From NCBI RefSeq assembly GCF_011386835.1, contig NC_088797.1, forward strand, positions 100,450,264 to 100,514,263: a stretch of 64,000 nucleotides of DNA, read 5' to 3'. Both the position numbers and the translations under genes were made by a program. Every line of letters starts with the position of its first letter. Positions within the stretch are counted from its first letter, which is position 1. The notes under the pieces were generated by a model. The model had not been told where the DNA came from. It did not search any database and was given only the letters and a program-made list of their open reading frames with translations. Positions 44,803 to 55,212 of this stretch are shown here, piece after piece. This stretch comes from Chrysemys picta bellii. Taxonomy: Eukaryota; Chordata; Testudines; Emydidae.

Positions 44803-47054
44803 TATTATAAGGGAGTTCTAGTCCTCCTCCTCCCAAAATAATTTTGTATGAGTTAGGCATGTTCTGAGCACACCTAGGGGATTGAGGCCCTGAGGCAAGA
44901 TTGGCTGGGCAACACTTAATTTGATAATCTCAGTGGTGCTTAGATGTGTTATAGGGGCCAAGCTGCTGGGCGAGGCAGGACTGAGACAGCTGTGTGTATG
45001 CCCAGCAATCAAAACAGAGGCCTCCTAAGGACTTTTACAGTGAAAATTTAGGCAGTGAGGGATGTTAGACAGCACCTGAGCAGATTTGTTGAGGATCTCA
45101 GTGGCATCTAAAAGTCAAGGAGTGCAATGCAAAAGTCCCTTTGAGGATCTAGCCCTAAATTCCTATACTCCCTTGTAGCTTCTTACTGAAACGGACCATG
45201 TTATTGTACTTTATCAGCCAACCTTAGTCCACATTTCTCTGAGGAGAAATCCTCTTTCCATCCTCTCTTGAGCTATCCTCAAATTCTCTGTGCCATCTCA
45301 AAATGCTCTTTCATGTTTTTTCCCAATGACCCTCTTTGAAATAATCCAACCTTTCACTCTGGCAAATCACACTTTTTAGTCAGCTTTAGGAAACATAAAA
45401 TAAATGCTCTTCATATGGATGACCTTATTACAGAAGGAATCCAATTGGGCTTTTCCCAGTTAAAGGAAAGATATCATCTGTAAGACTCTCAGTATTTATC
45501 ACCCCAGTTCAGCAAGGTAGTTAAGTATGTCCATTAATTTAAACATGAGAGTCAATAGGACTACATAGATGCTTAAAATTGTGCATGTACAAAAGTACCT
45601 TCCTGAGATAGGGCCCATATTATTCTTACTGAAGAGTCATAGCCAAAAGTATAGCTGAGTGTTCTAGAAACCTCAGACCCACCATCTCTTTAATACATGT
45701 CAAGTAAAAGTGTTAGATGGGATACTTCCATGACTCTCCACAGCCAAACAATCTCATTCTGCTGAACGTTGGTATGGTCAGCATTCTCCATCCTCAGTCT
45801 CACGTACCTACTAGTCTTGCAATAAAATGACTCCTCTTTGGGTGGAAGTATGAAATCTTTATCTTTCTTTACCTAACTGTTCCCCTCCTCCCCTTTTCCA
45901 TGCTGTTAAGTGATGCCTAATTGGGAGAGAGAACGACTCATCTATTCCTAACTACTTCAAAAAAACAGCTCTATCCATTTTCATAGGGTTTCCTACAATG
46001 CTGCAAAAATCCTGAACGCCCGCCTCCCACTTCTTAGGGCCAGAACTCCATTGAAGTCAATGCTATTGATCTATTACAGTGCTCTGAATAGTTTCAACAA
46101 ATATTTCTGCTTTGCCTTCTGATAAGCTTGTCATATTATAGTTTGCAGTGCAATGGACTCTGGGAGACCGCAGCATTCTTTAGGCCTACAAAACCAGAGT
46201 TTTATTCCATGATAACCAAAGGTATTTTTTGTCCCAAATACATGGTTCACCTTATGACCATTATAAGTAGTTTTATTTATAAATCCAACTTTCTTTTTCT
46301 CCTTTCATTTTTCTTGTTTTTCCTAGTACAATGATAATTCCTGGATAATAAGTCACTCCAGGGGTATTTTTTAAAACAGCTTTATTTAACATGACTTTTA
46401 TTTTCCATTAGCACTCGCCAGAAATCCTATTATGGAAAACCGATTCATCCAATGCATTTCTATCATCAAATACAGAAGAAACAGGAGAATTCTTATGCCA
46501 CTGTAATCAGTGGATGCAATTTACAAGCATGAGTTGGGCTAATCTAGCTAGCTCATGGCAGCAGAACAATTAGCTATGTCTAAAAATGGTTTCTGACTTA
46601 CTCTTGGGTCACTAAAACATCCAAGCAAATTAAAAAGAATACAGTGACTGCTCATGTCATGGGTTTCTAATTTAAATATCTTATCACAATCCCTTACAGA
46701 AGGGAACACCACATGATTATTTAAAAGTGAGTCCTATAGTAGTGCAACAGACTGCAAATGGGTACAGTTATAGCAATCCAAAACTAAGCATAAATTCAGA
46801 GTAGATTTGTTTTCACCTAAGAATCATGTGTGGCTTAGAAACTGAGCTTATTACAAAAGCATCAAATTACTCTGAAAAAAGCAGTTTGTATAGGTTTAAA
46901 TAAATGCATCTACCATGCACTTGTGTGGCAGTTGATATCTTAGCTAACATACTGAGGAATAAACCAAGGCTTTTCAGGGCTGAAAGCCTAGCTTCTATCG
47001 TCACTTAGCTTGAGCTAAAAAGCCAGCCTATGAAGGCAGGGGCTGTAAGCAAGT
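44803..47054. other. Intergenic DNA with an eroded palindromic repeat
   Basis: Near 45499-45616 is a repeat of the CAGCAAGGTAGTTAAGTATG...TACCTTCCTGAGATAGGGCCC type, an ancient folded element. No gene elsewhere; a minus-strand frame of 64 codons at 44818-45012 lacks motifs. Confidence 0.5.
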
Positions 47055-47062
47055 GGGGGAAG

Positions 47063-47533
47063 CAGGGCCGGTGCAAGGAAGTTTCGCGCCCTAGGCGAAA
47101 CTTCCACCTTGCGCGCCCCCACCCCCAGCCCTAACGCGGGCAGCTCCTTGCCATCCCTCCATCCTGACGTACCCCCCCACACACACAGCAGCTCCCCCTC
47201 CTGCCCTGAGGCGCCCACACACACACACAGCAGCTCCCCCCCCGGCCCGGGGAGCCGTGCGCCAGCTCCCCCCCCCCGCCCTGAGGCACCCCCCCATGGC
47301 AGCTCCCCATCCCCCGGCCCGGGGATCCGTGCAGCAGCTTTGACCCAGGGGAACCCCTGGGCTGCGGCGCTGACCCGGGGAACCCCTGGGCTGCCTACCG
47401 GCGGCTCAGACTCCCTCTCCCTCCCAGTGCAGCGGCCACTGTAAAAAAAAATGGGGGCACCGCTTTTTGGCGCCCCCAAATCTTGGCGCCCTAGGCAACC
47501 ACCTAGTTGGCCTAAATGGTAGCACCAGCCCTG
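47063..47533. mobile_element. hAT-type element, CAGGGCCGGTGC family
   Basis: Ends are CAGGGCCGGTGCAAGG and GGTAGCACCAGCCCTG, with an exact 8-bp duplication GGGGGAAG (47055-47062 and 47534-47541). Near the left end GTTTCGCGCCCTAGGCGAAAC is a strong hairpin. The interior is extremely C-rich. A 183-codon minus-strand frame across it is low-complexity and not a gene. Confidence 0.9.
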
Positions 47534-47541
47534 GGGGGAAG

Positions 47542-47868
47542 GGGCAGAGAGCAGGACATACCACACATAGATCTATGGATTACAAATGTCTGGGTTTTTC
47601 CCCTTTAAGATGACTGTAATGCTTGTAGATGGTGTTTGAAAACATGGATAATACATCTTCTATTTATCCTCAGAAGCAGTGGAAGCTTCCCCACATCAGG
47701 TCAACAATGTATTGCAACACCACTTTCTAGAGGGATCCCTCTGAGTGATGAGTAGCTATTTCAGTCTCTGTGCCTGTTTGGTCCTTGGCCTCTTTGCTGC
47801 TGAACGCACCATCAAGGATGCCAGTTTGTGTGGATTGTGACACAGTTAACTCATTTCATTTGTCATCT
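47542..47868. other. Spacer between two hAT elements
   Basis: About 330 bases of mixed composition. Nothing recognised. Confidence 0.6.
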
Positions 47869-47876
47869 CTGCCTAC

Positions 47877-48118
47877 CAGGGCCAGCTCCGGGCACCAGCT
47901 TAACAAGCAGGTGTTTGGGGCGGCCAACGGAGAGGGGCAGCACCTGCGGCAATTCGGGGGCGGCAGGTCCCTCACTCCCTCTAGGAGCGAAGGACCTACC
48001 ACTGAACTGCCGCCGCCAATCGCGGCTTTTTTTTTTTTTCCAATTGCCGCTGCCGATCGCGATCTTTTTTTGTTTGTTTTTTTTGCTTGGGGCGGCAGAA
48101 ATGCTGGAGCCGGCCCTG
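47877..48118 (+). mobile_element. hAT-type element, CAGGGCCGGCTC family
   Basis: Ends are CAGGGCCAGCTCCGGGCACC and GGAGCCGGCCCTG. The flanks CTGCCTAC (47869-47876) and CTGCTTAC (48119-48126) match at 7 of 8. It is 242 bp with two T runs and is close in layout to the inner copy at 4511-4768. Confidence 0.85.
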
Positions 48119-48126
48119 CTGCTTAC

Positions 48127-49689
48127 ACAAACAGAAAAAAAATAAACATGCCAGAACATGATCTGACCACAGCTATTGTATAACATATTTTTGTAGGAAC
48201 CTAAACCGAGGTTCCTGGAACCTTTGTAGAAGTGGGGGAGCCACCTGTGCCAGAACCAGGGGAGACCCAGGGGGCCATGCCCCCCATATTTTTAACACAG
48301 GCATAGTTTGGGGGGCAGGGAGTGGCACCAGCAGGGGCTGTGCTTCATCGTGGGGCAGCTGATTATGGTGATCAGCTCCCCCACCGCGAAGCACAGCCCA
48401 TGCCAGCACTGCTCTACACCTGCCCTAAGCTTGCAGTTTGGGGGGACAATGCCAACCCCTGCCCTCCTGGTTCTGGCTCCATTGACCTAAGCCAGCAGAC
48501 AAATCAGGCCAAATCAAAAAGGAAAGTGGGGTGTGTGCTGGGAGGAGAGTACAAGGAGTCTCAGTTATTGACTCCCTGTTCAAGGACTAACCATAACTGT
48601 AAACCTGGAGCTCACCTAAGAGCAAGGACTGCTTCCTGCCTGTGGCCCTGTTGGCCCTAGTCAAGCAAAGGGATGGGGAAGAGACTGGGCCCGCACCCTG
48701 GCATGAGCCAGTGGAGTTGGCTGACCTCACAAGAGAGTGCTGGCTTTACTCCCTGAAGGGACATGGATTATTTTTAAATTAAATAATGACAAATAAGCAG
48801 AAGATATTTAACCTGCACACTAAGAAGGGTAGCCTGAGCTCTCTCCTGGGCTTGGCATGGCAGTTCTAACTGCACATGCCCACTGATGCCATGCAGCACG
48901 AGTGGGGGAAGGGAGGGAGGGAGGAGGCTCTGAATTCCAGGAGCTGACCCCTTTCCCTGCCCCAATCTCTGAATAGCCCGAAAAGGGATGTGGTGTCCAG
49001 GGAGGTCAGTAGAGACTGGAGAAGAGGAACGACAGTGGCAAGTGGAGTAGGGAAACTGCCAGTCTCCTGCCCCCTTGGGGTGTCAGAAAAATGTTAACAG
49101 GAGGCATTTTCTGGCACCACATCCCTACTGTAGAAGCACTCACTAGCCGTGAAGATGAGGGGCAGAGAGAAGCCCCTGCTAAGCTGCCTGCCTGGCTTTG
49201 TTTCATGGACTTGGAAGAGCATATGGGGGGCACAAAAGCATTCAGTGATGCTGCCCCCCACCCCACCCCGATATCTTACATGGATCCCTCTGGTAAGCAT
49301 AGGGGTGGTAGAGATAAGAAACCACCATCCCCCATAGGTTTGGCTGGGACAGCCTCTGACTCTGACACTCCGCTGCAGGGAAACGCTGCCTGGGACTGTG
49401 TTGCAGTGCACGTGCTGCTTCGCTTAGCATCAGACAGGTAAGGTGGCTCCCAGTTTTTGGCTCCCTGCAGCTAACTCCAGAGCTGTGCTCAACTTAGCAA
49501 GGGGGCTGGAGCTGGGCCCAGCTACAGGGAAGGAAAAGAAGAAAAAATTGCTCCTTATGCCGACAATAAAACACCAGGGGCCACAGAAAGCTCAGGGAAG
49601 CCATGGGAAAAATCCCACAGGGAAGAAGGGAAAGCTAAAGGAATAGAAAGAGAGCAACTTTATTTTCAGGGGTGATTTTTTCAAATTGG
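48127..49689. other. GC-moderate intergenic DNA left of the provirus
   Basis: AGGAACCTAAACCGAGGTTCCT (near 48196) is a short hairpin. GCCAGAACCAGGGGAG (48252) and CCTCCTGGTTCTGGC (48462) are inverted around a GC-rich middle, so an eroded MITE is possible at 48230-48485. Frames of up to 116 codons at 49091-49441 have no motif. No host gene is recognised. Confidence 0.45.
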
Positions 49690-49695
49690 CTAGAG

Positions 49696-50060
49696 TGTAG
49701 GAATGCATAGCTCCCGAATCGCCAGCCCACGGGCGCGGCAAACTGCCCCCATGGCAACGAGGCAGGAGTGACCTTCAATCCAGCATTTGTGTTTGGGAAA
49801 CTTATTTGGCTGATTTGATTGTTTCCTCGCAGCTGGCATTCACGTGCTCAAGAGATGGGTTCGTTATCTTATGTGCATGTATACTGCCTGGCTTTTCTAT
49901 GCGCAGGAATGTAACCACTAAGAAGTGTTGTAAACAAAGTAAGGAGAGAAATAAAAACCCCAGGAAAGTTTTTCCTGGGAGGCTTTTTGCTTGAGGCTTT
50001 TGAAGCTCTCTAGCTACCAGAAACCTGGTGTTCTATTTCCTTTCCTGTGTCGTCACCACA
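49696..50060 (+). repeat. Provirus 5' LTR
   Basis: It starts TGTAGG and ends CACCACA. A poly(A) signal AATAAA is at 49950-49955, followed by a hairpin (CCAGGAAAGTTTTTCCTGG). It matches the 3' LTR in length and at 358 of 365 positions. Confidence 0.96.
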
Positions 50061-50062
50061 GC

Positions 50063-50080
50063 TGGTGACCCCAACGTGAT
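50063..50080 (+). other. Primer-binding site, tRNA-Trp type
   Basis: TGGTGACCCCAACGTGAT starts two bases after the LTR. It matches the tRNA-Trp complement used by avian leukosis-type viruses at 17 of 18 positions (A for G at position 11). Confidence 0.85.
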
Positions 50081-50143
50081 ACCCCTCTACTCACCGGCTG
50101 GATATGCCAAGTGCACCCCGCGGCCGTTTGCCGCCCCTTATTC

Positions 50144-50149
50144 GTGAGT
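50144..50149 (+). promoter_or_regulatory. Possible leader splice donor at the gag start
   Basis: GTGAGT directly abuts the gag ATG (50150) in the 5' leader, where retroviruses have their major donor. Use is inferred. Confidence 0.4.
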
Positions 50150-51565
50150 ATGGGGGGGGGACTTTCCAGTGCCCAGAAGGAGCACGCAAGAGAGTTACAA
50201 AAGAATATAAGGCAGCGATCATGTGTCGTTGTCTCAGTCGCTCATATTGAGGACCTTCTAAGGGAAATAGATCGCCAGTGCCCCTGGTATCCTGACTGCG
50301 GGTCTTTACAGCTTTTTGATTGGATACGGATTGGGATCGCCTTGTATAGTGAACCCCGTGCCCCAGTTCAGCACCTGCTGCTCTGGCAGCGTTGTAAGGA
50401 GGCGCTGGAGGGGTTTGGCCCAGACGGCCTCAAGCCGGTCCCCCTTTTGCCCCCAGGTGATGGGCCACCCCCCTCCTGCCCGCAGCTGACCCTCCCTGCG
50501 CCGCCGCCCGTGGCGGCGCCCCCCTGCCTACCGGTCGGGCGGGGGGGCGCTGTTGCCGCGGCGGTGCGGCGAGCGCGTGAGGCCGGTCTCTTGACCGACG
50601 AGGAATCCAAGTGTGGGTTCGAGGCGTTTCCCGTCTCTTGGCGGGATAATGGAAATGGGGGGCAGATAGTGGACTGGGAGGCTCTCCCCTACTCGGTTCT
50701 GCGCGAGCTCCGCAAGGCGGTTCGTGAGACCGGGGTGCGGTCCACTTTCACCCTGGAGATCTTGGAAGGTGTGTCAAACGGTTACTTCTTGCTCCCCCAA
50801 GATTGGAAAGACATGTGTCGCATGGTGCTGTCTCCCGCGCAATACGTTGTGTGGGATAGCGAGTACCAGCGAGAGGCGCTTGCAGCAGCAGCACAAGGTG
50901 GGGGGGCCTATCTCGCTGAGCAGTTATATGGCACAGGGCAGTTTTCGAGCATCCCCGAGCAGGCGGTGGGCACGCCCCGGGTAGCTTTTCCCATCATTGG
51001 CCAGTGTGTCCGTCGAGCATTCCGCAGGGTCCCCACTGCGGGCGAGTCCTCTAAGTCCTTTGCGGTTACTCGGCAGGGTGCCGCCGAACTGTTCCACCAG
51101 TTTATTGACCGCCTCCAAGAGGCAGTCCAGAGGCAGATTGATAACCCGCAAGCCCAGACTGAACTAATGATAAAATTGGCTTACGAAAATGCCAATGCAG
51201 ACTGCCGCCGTGCCATGCAGGCAGTGGTCGGGCGCCCCAGGTATACCCTGGCAGAATTGCTGCAGGCGTGTGCTGACGTAGGCACTCAGACCCATCAGAT
51301 GGCCCTGCTGGCAGCTGCCCTGCACAAGGGGCAGAAGTCTCAGGGGAACTGCTTTAACTGCCAGAAGCCCGGACATTTTTGGCGGGAGTGTCGGGCCCCT
51401 GGGGGGGGCGTGTGTAAAAACAAACCCAAGCCCCGGACAGACCAGAGGCCCCGCACGCTGTGTCCGAAATGCAAAAAGGGCTACCATTGGGCTGTGCAGT
51501 GTCGCTTGGCCGGGGGTGACAGCCGGGTCTTGGCTGCTAACCAAGACAACCCCCCGGGAAACTAG
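50150..51565 (+). CDS. gag: Retroviral Gag, betaretrovirus-like, intact frame
   Basis: Gag (471 residues) forms the virus core. ATG 50150 is chosen because it gives an N-terminal MGGGLSS, a fitting myristoylation start; upstream open codons contain no ATG. Residues ~1-90 are a matrix domain of beta type (DWIRIGIALYSE, LLLWQRCKEAL). A Pro-rich linker covers ~100-145. The capsid starts near FEAFPV (~160) and has YSVLRELRKAVRETG. The major homology region FHQFIDRLQEAV lies near 313, and LAYENANADCRRAM near 343. Two zinc knuckles of CX2CX4HX4C form follow (residues 401-414 and 438-451). No stop or frameshift is seen. The frame ends at TAG right after a slip site into the dUTPase-protease frame. 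The GC content is well above that of the downstream half of the provirus. Confidence 0.93.
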   Translation: MGGGLSSAQKEHARELQKNIRQRSCVVVSVAHIEDLLREIDRQCPWYPDCGSLQLFDWIRIGIALYSEPRAPVQHLLLWQRCKEALEGFGPDGLKPVPLLPPGDGPPPSCPQLTLPAPPPVAAPPCLPVGRGGAVAAAVRRAREAGLLTDEESKCGFEAFPVSWRDNGNGGQIVDWEALPYSVLRELRKAVRETGVRSTFTLEILEGVSNGYFLLPQDWKDMCRMVLSPAQYVVWDSEYQREALAAAAQGGGAYLAEQLYGTGQFSSIPEQAVGTPRVAFPIIGQCVRRAFRRVPTAGESSKSFAVTRQGAAELFHQFIDRLQEAVQRQIDNPQAQTELMIKLAYENANADCRRAMQAVVGRPRYTLAELLQACADVGTQTHQMALLAAALHKGQKSQGNCFNCQKPGHFWRECRAPGGGVCKNKPKPRTDQRPRTLCPKCKKGYHWAVQCRLAGGDSRVLAANQDNPPGN

Positions 51566-51588
51566 TAGGCGGGCCTGCGACCAGCCCG
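51556..51588 (+). promoter_or_regulatory. Gag-pro -1 ribosomal frameshift signal
   Basis: The slippery heptamer G GGA AAC (51556-51562) is in the gag frame directly before TAG. After a 7-base spacer comes a stem CGGGC (51570-51574) with GCCCG (51584-51588). A -1 slip enters the dUTPase-protease frame, which is open across this point. The same heptamer is used at gag-pro of simian betaretroviruses. Confidence 0.85.
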
Positions 51589-52329
51589 AGACCCAAGGCC
51601 GCGCCCCTCTCCGTGCACGACGCCCCCGCCGCCACAAGGGGCAGTGCGGGGATTGACCTTGTTAATCAGGAAAATATGGATATCACTCTCCCCGGGGAGG
51701 TCCTCCTCATGCCGTCCCAGATTCAGGGCCCGCTGCCGGAGGGCATGGTGGGCCTTGTCCTACCCCGCTCGTCCGCCAGCAAACAGGGCCTGTTTGTGGT
51801 GCCTGGGGTGGTGGATTCGGACTATGGTGGAATTATCCATGTTCAACTGTGGAGTCATCTCCCGAAACAGCTGTTTCAGGGAGATGCCTGGGCGCAACTC
51901 ATACTTGTGCCCTACTCCCTTCCGGCAGGGGGAAGAAACGTTCCCCGAACCGGAGGCTTCGGGTCCACCGACCAGCGCACTATTCACCCACAAGTGGCAG
52001 CAGTCGTTAAAGACATTGAAGCACCCCAACCCAAACGCATTTATTGCCTCAACGATCAGCCGTTCGAGGGTGTTATCAACTTTGGGGCAGACATCACTGT
52101 CATCGCCGCCACGCAGTGGCCCGCCCATTGGCCCACAGAGCAGGCTCCGGCGGTTTGGGGTGTGGGCGGGGCGCAGGACTCACAACGAAGAGCCCGATGG
52201 TTGGAGGTTAGGGCGCCCCAAGGCACCCGCCGCGCCCGTATCCGGCCTATCATTCTCCCCGTCCACCTCAACCTGTGGGGCCGTGATTTATTAACACAGT
52301 TCACTGCCACCATCCATATTGATGATTAG
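51562..52329 (+). CDS. pro: dUTPase-protease fusion (pro frame), altered protease site
   Basis: Reached by -1 frameshift from gag; the frame has no need of its own start. The dUTPase part, which keeps dUTP out of viral DNA, shows its five motifs: [40 protein letters not shown] and RTGGFGSTD. The aspartic protease follows from ~52030 ([14 protein letters not shown]). Where the family has the catalytic DTGAD this copy has NFGAD, so the active-site Asp is replaced by Asn and the enzyme should be dead. The C-terminal [10 protein letters not shown] flap-side motif is kept. A dUTPase in front of the protease is typical of betaretroviruses. The frame ends at TAG 52327-52329. Confidence 0.9.
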   Translation, partial: LVGGPATSPRPKAAPLSVHDAPAATRGSAGIDLVNQENMDITLPGEVLLMPSQIQGPLPEGMVGLVLPRSSASKQGLFVVPGVVDSDYGGIIHVQLWSHLPKQLFQGDAWAQLILVPYSLPAGGRNVPRTGGFGSTDQRTIHPQVAAVVKDIEAPQPKRIYCLNDQPFEGVINFGADITVIAATQWPAHWPTEQAPAVWGVGGAQDSQRRARWLEVRAPQGTRRARIRPIILPVHLNLWGRDLLTQFTATIHIDD

Positions 52330-52497
52330 GTGTACGGCCCTCCCCCTTCGTTGGCTCACTGACGAGCCCGTATGGGTTGCGCAGTGGCCGCTTCCTTTAG
52401 AAAAGCTGGAGGCCCTCCAGCACTTGGTTAATGACCAGCTGCAGGCAGGGCATTTGGAGGAGTCCACTAGCCCCTTTAATACCCCCGTGTTTGTAAG
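52319..52497 (+). pseudogene. pol: Truncated reverse-transcriptase N-terminus
   Basis: About 55 residues match the start of retroviral reverse transcriptase: [33 protein letters not shown] and SPFNTPVFV. The catalytic YxDD region, RNase H and most of integrase are absent. The frame is +1 relative to pro, not the usual -1, so an indel has occurred near the junction. Homology stops at a GTAAGC at about 52494, which looks like a splice donor; the downstream sequence is A/T-rich and unrelated. Confidence 0.85.
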
Positions 52498-53389
52498 CAC
52501 AAAAGAAATAGTTACACCTTGTATAGAAATTGATGTGGCTAGTGTTGTGGAAATTGAATCGTGGATAGGGTGTGCATTTTTCCCAGAATATGTGCAGTGT
52601 ATATTGTAGCAGAGGTAAAGGAAATGCAAACCTACCAATATAGGTTGTGTTATCTTTTTCAGATCACTGTGTGTTTAAAAGCAATGACTGACTACCCAGA
52701 AGGGGTAGACCTCTGTTCTTTTGTTTTTCAGATCATCAGAGAAAACGGATGCCAGCTGAACAGCATTCAATGCACCATGCATTTACTGGCACAATAGGGA
52801 TTATTTTTGTGTTTTATGGCAAAAATTGTTGTTAAGAATTGCATACCAACAGTCTTTGGAGCAAGGACATGGAAGGTTAACCCACTCCCCATATTGCCCA
52901 TGGGATCCTTCTGGCTACCTCAGATTTCTAGCCAGAGGGCTGGGGAGGGAGGAAAGCAATTAGACACCTGAGGTTGTACCGAGTGAACTCCTCAAAAGTG
53001 GGTGCGTTTGTCCCAGTTTGTTGCTCCAAAGCTCTGTAATAAAGTTATTTTACTGGAAGGGTGTATATGGCATACATTGAATAATAAGACTAATGTACTG
53101 TATAATGGCAATGTGTATGTGTTCATTGTTGGGAAAAGGTGTATGAGTGAAGAGTGGAAGTTTCCTTTGTAGGTTAAAAGAAGCTGAGAAAGGGAGAAGA
53201 GGAAAAAGCACAGAATGAGTTAACTGAGAGAAAAATACAGCTAGCAGGCTCATCCAAGGCCACAGCCAAAACTTGGCTGACCCCCAAGACAAGGGGGGGG
53301 CTTAAATGTGCCCGAGCAACAATGACATTTGCAAAACACTGCCAGGCATTAATAAAATGTGTTAGGTTTCTTTTCTCACAGGTAGAAAA
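52498..53389 (+). other. Unassigned A/T-rich insert in place of pol
   Basis: About 890 bases show no retroviral motif that I recognise. Two acceptor-like sites repeat the phrase TTTTTCAG|ATCA (near 52660 and 52730). AATAAA lies at about 53039, preceded by GCTCTGT, as in an LTR R region or a cellular 3' end. It could be captured cellular or foreign viral sequence, or eroded pol replaced by recombination. Confidence 0.4.
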
Positions 53390-53693
53390 GTGTTATCCAA
53401 AGATCCTAGCACCCCTGCCATTCATTGAAACCAGGAGACTGAGTCTATGTAAAGTCCATCAACGAAAGACTGCTTTGGCTCCATGCTGGAAAGGCCCTTT
53501 CCAAGTCCTGTTAGTCCTTGGCACTTCACAGCAGTGTTGGTGGCTGACTGCCTGGACCCATGCTTTTCACTGCAAAAAGACCCCTCCACCTCGGGAGGAC
53601 CTTTTGACTAATGATAAGCCTATTTCTCCTTCTAGTTCTGCTGTGCCGTCTGGACAGCAGGAAAAAGGAAAAAAAGACAAGGTGAAGTGCTAG
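53390..53693 (+). pseudogene. Integrase C-terminal tail, non-beta type
   Basis: In the frame ending at TAG 53691-53693, KVHQRKTALAPCWKGPFQVL and AWTHAFHCKKTPPP match the integrase C-terminal domain of gammaretrovirus-like elements (RxKxxLxPRWKGPxxVL ... WxHxxHxK). The residues between (LGTSQQCWWLT) are disturbed. The tail after HCKK is hydrophilic. In the virus this domain binds DNA during integration. Only ~100 residues remain and no catalytic core precedes them. The type differs from the beta-like gag. Confidence 0.68.
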
Positions 53694-55195
53694 TAACCTC
53701 TCCCTTGTCCACTGACAGACCTACTGTTGCTTTGAATTTTTCTAAAAGACACAAAACCATTACAGGGTGATGTGCTAGTAACCTCTCCCCTGTATGATGC
53801 TGAACCATGACTGTTTCAGGAAAAGAGAAGAAGGAACACTTGCTTCATTGAAACCACAAAGTCCAGGGATTCCTGACTACAAGAGACATTAAGAACTGAC
53901 CCTGGTGAAGAAACAAAGAATTATACACTAGCAGGAAGAAATTTGTGGAACCCATTCTTGGGAACGTGGTATTGATTAGATTTTAAGGTTTATTCTACAG
54001 GCTGCGCCCTGTGTTTTGGATAAGTCTTTCAGCATGTATTGCCCTCCCTAATTGGATTTTAAATGATAAGTACCAAAGGCACCTTGTTGCCATTGCCCCT
54101 GCCATTTCCTCCATTACACTATTACCCCTGTAATACATCCAAATACAGACAATGACCCAGAAGTTGCTGACAGAGATGGTATTGAATATCACTGAGGCTG
54201 GGAAGGCATTGCAGTGGGATCTAGCATGTTCAGGCTTGGCCCCACTGCCCTTACAGACACATCAGGAGTACCATCTGATCTGTGGCCATGGAGACATACT
54301 TGGAGACTTTCTGGGTGGAAGTGCAAACGTTCTCAATGCTCCTTCCAAGCATATGGACCGGTAAAGGGGGTGTGGCCTCCCACATACCAAATCCTGCCGG
54401 GTCCATGGGGAGGATGCATGTGGGATTGGGTAATTCACCAAAACATCTGGGAAATTAAACTACCTAGTATGCCCAGTTAATTTTAGTCAGTGCTCCTGGG
54501 ATTACACCTGACAGGACACTTACTTTTTCAAGTTAATGACAGCTGTGTGTATGTTAATGACACCACATTACAAGATATGCATTTTAATCTCACTACCACT
54601 GCAGGCAATTACTGGCCTGCAGATAGAGTTAAGTATAATGTATTGTACTTTGTGACATTGTTAGCTTGCCTTAATGCTAACTCACTTTTTATTTGGTGTG
54701 TATTGGGGAGTTTTTTGTTGGCCCCTGGTTGCCAAAGCGAGCCCCAGATAGAGCAGCGGCTGCAGTTTAACATTTGGGTCCACCTGGCACAAGTATTGAA
54801 TCAATCTGATTTCTGCCTGGCCGTTGCCCCGAAAATGCAAGGTCTGTTAAGTACTTGCCTTGTTCCTGTCTGCAAACCACCCAGCAACATCTGGGGTGTG
54901 AAACAGTGAAAGAAATGTGTTGTTTTAAGCTTACTGATAATAGCAATTGTATGCAATAGCAAATTGATATGCTGAAATGTTATGCTTAAGCTATCCGCCA
55001 GGACGTTTTTCCTCCTTGGTGGGATTATATCTAGTTATAGCCACCCTTAGAGTGGATAAAGACCCTTTTATAGTATGGGGTCTTAGTTTTGATTCTTGAT
55101 GTTTTATTTTGCTGTTTCGTTTAGTGTATACCCAATCTAGTGACATTGTGTATGCTACCCTGCGAGAGTGCTTTGTTTAAACACTGCATCTATAA
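53694..55195 (+). pseudogene. Env-like remnant
   Basis: Parts of this region look like a retroviral surface glycoprotein. The clearest is the frame 54490-54909 (139 codons). It has several N-glycosylation motifs (NDT, NLT, NQS) and a C-terminal stretch INxWVxLAxxLNQSDFCL-like, then STCLVPVC. Upstream (54152-54480) are two overlapping frames without clear homology. No transmembrane subunit or fusion peptide was identified. A repeat of GTGCTAGTAACCTCTCCC occurs at 53686-53703 and 53773-53790. The assignment to env rests on position and the Cys/NxS/T pattern and is weak; many stops make it inactive. Confidence 0.45.
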
Positions 55196-55196
55196 A

Positions 55197-55212
55197 ATAA
55201 AACAGGGGGGGA
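55197..55212 (+). other. Polypurine tract
   Basis: AAATAAAACAGGGGGGGA-type purine run directly before the 3' LTR, the plus-strand DNA primer of retroviruses. Confidence 0.8.

Noticed and set aside
47015..47566. 183-codon minus-strand frame
   Set aside because: Gly/Pro low-complexity translation of a C-rich hAT element.
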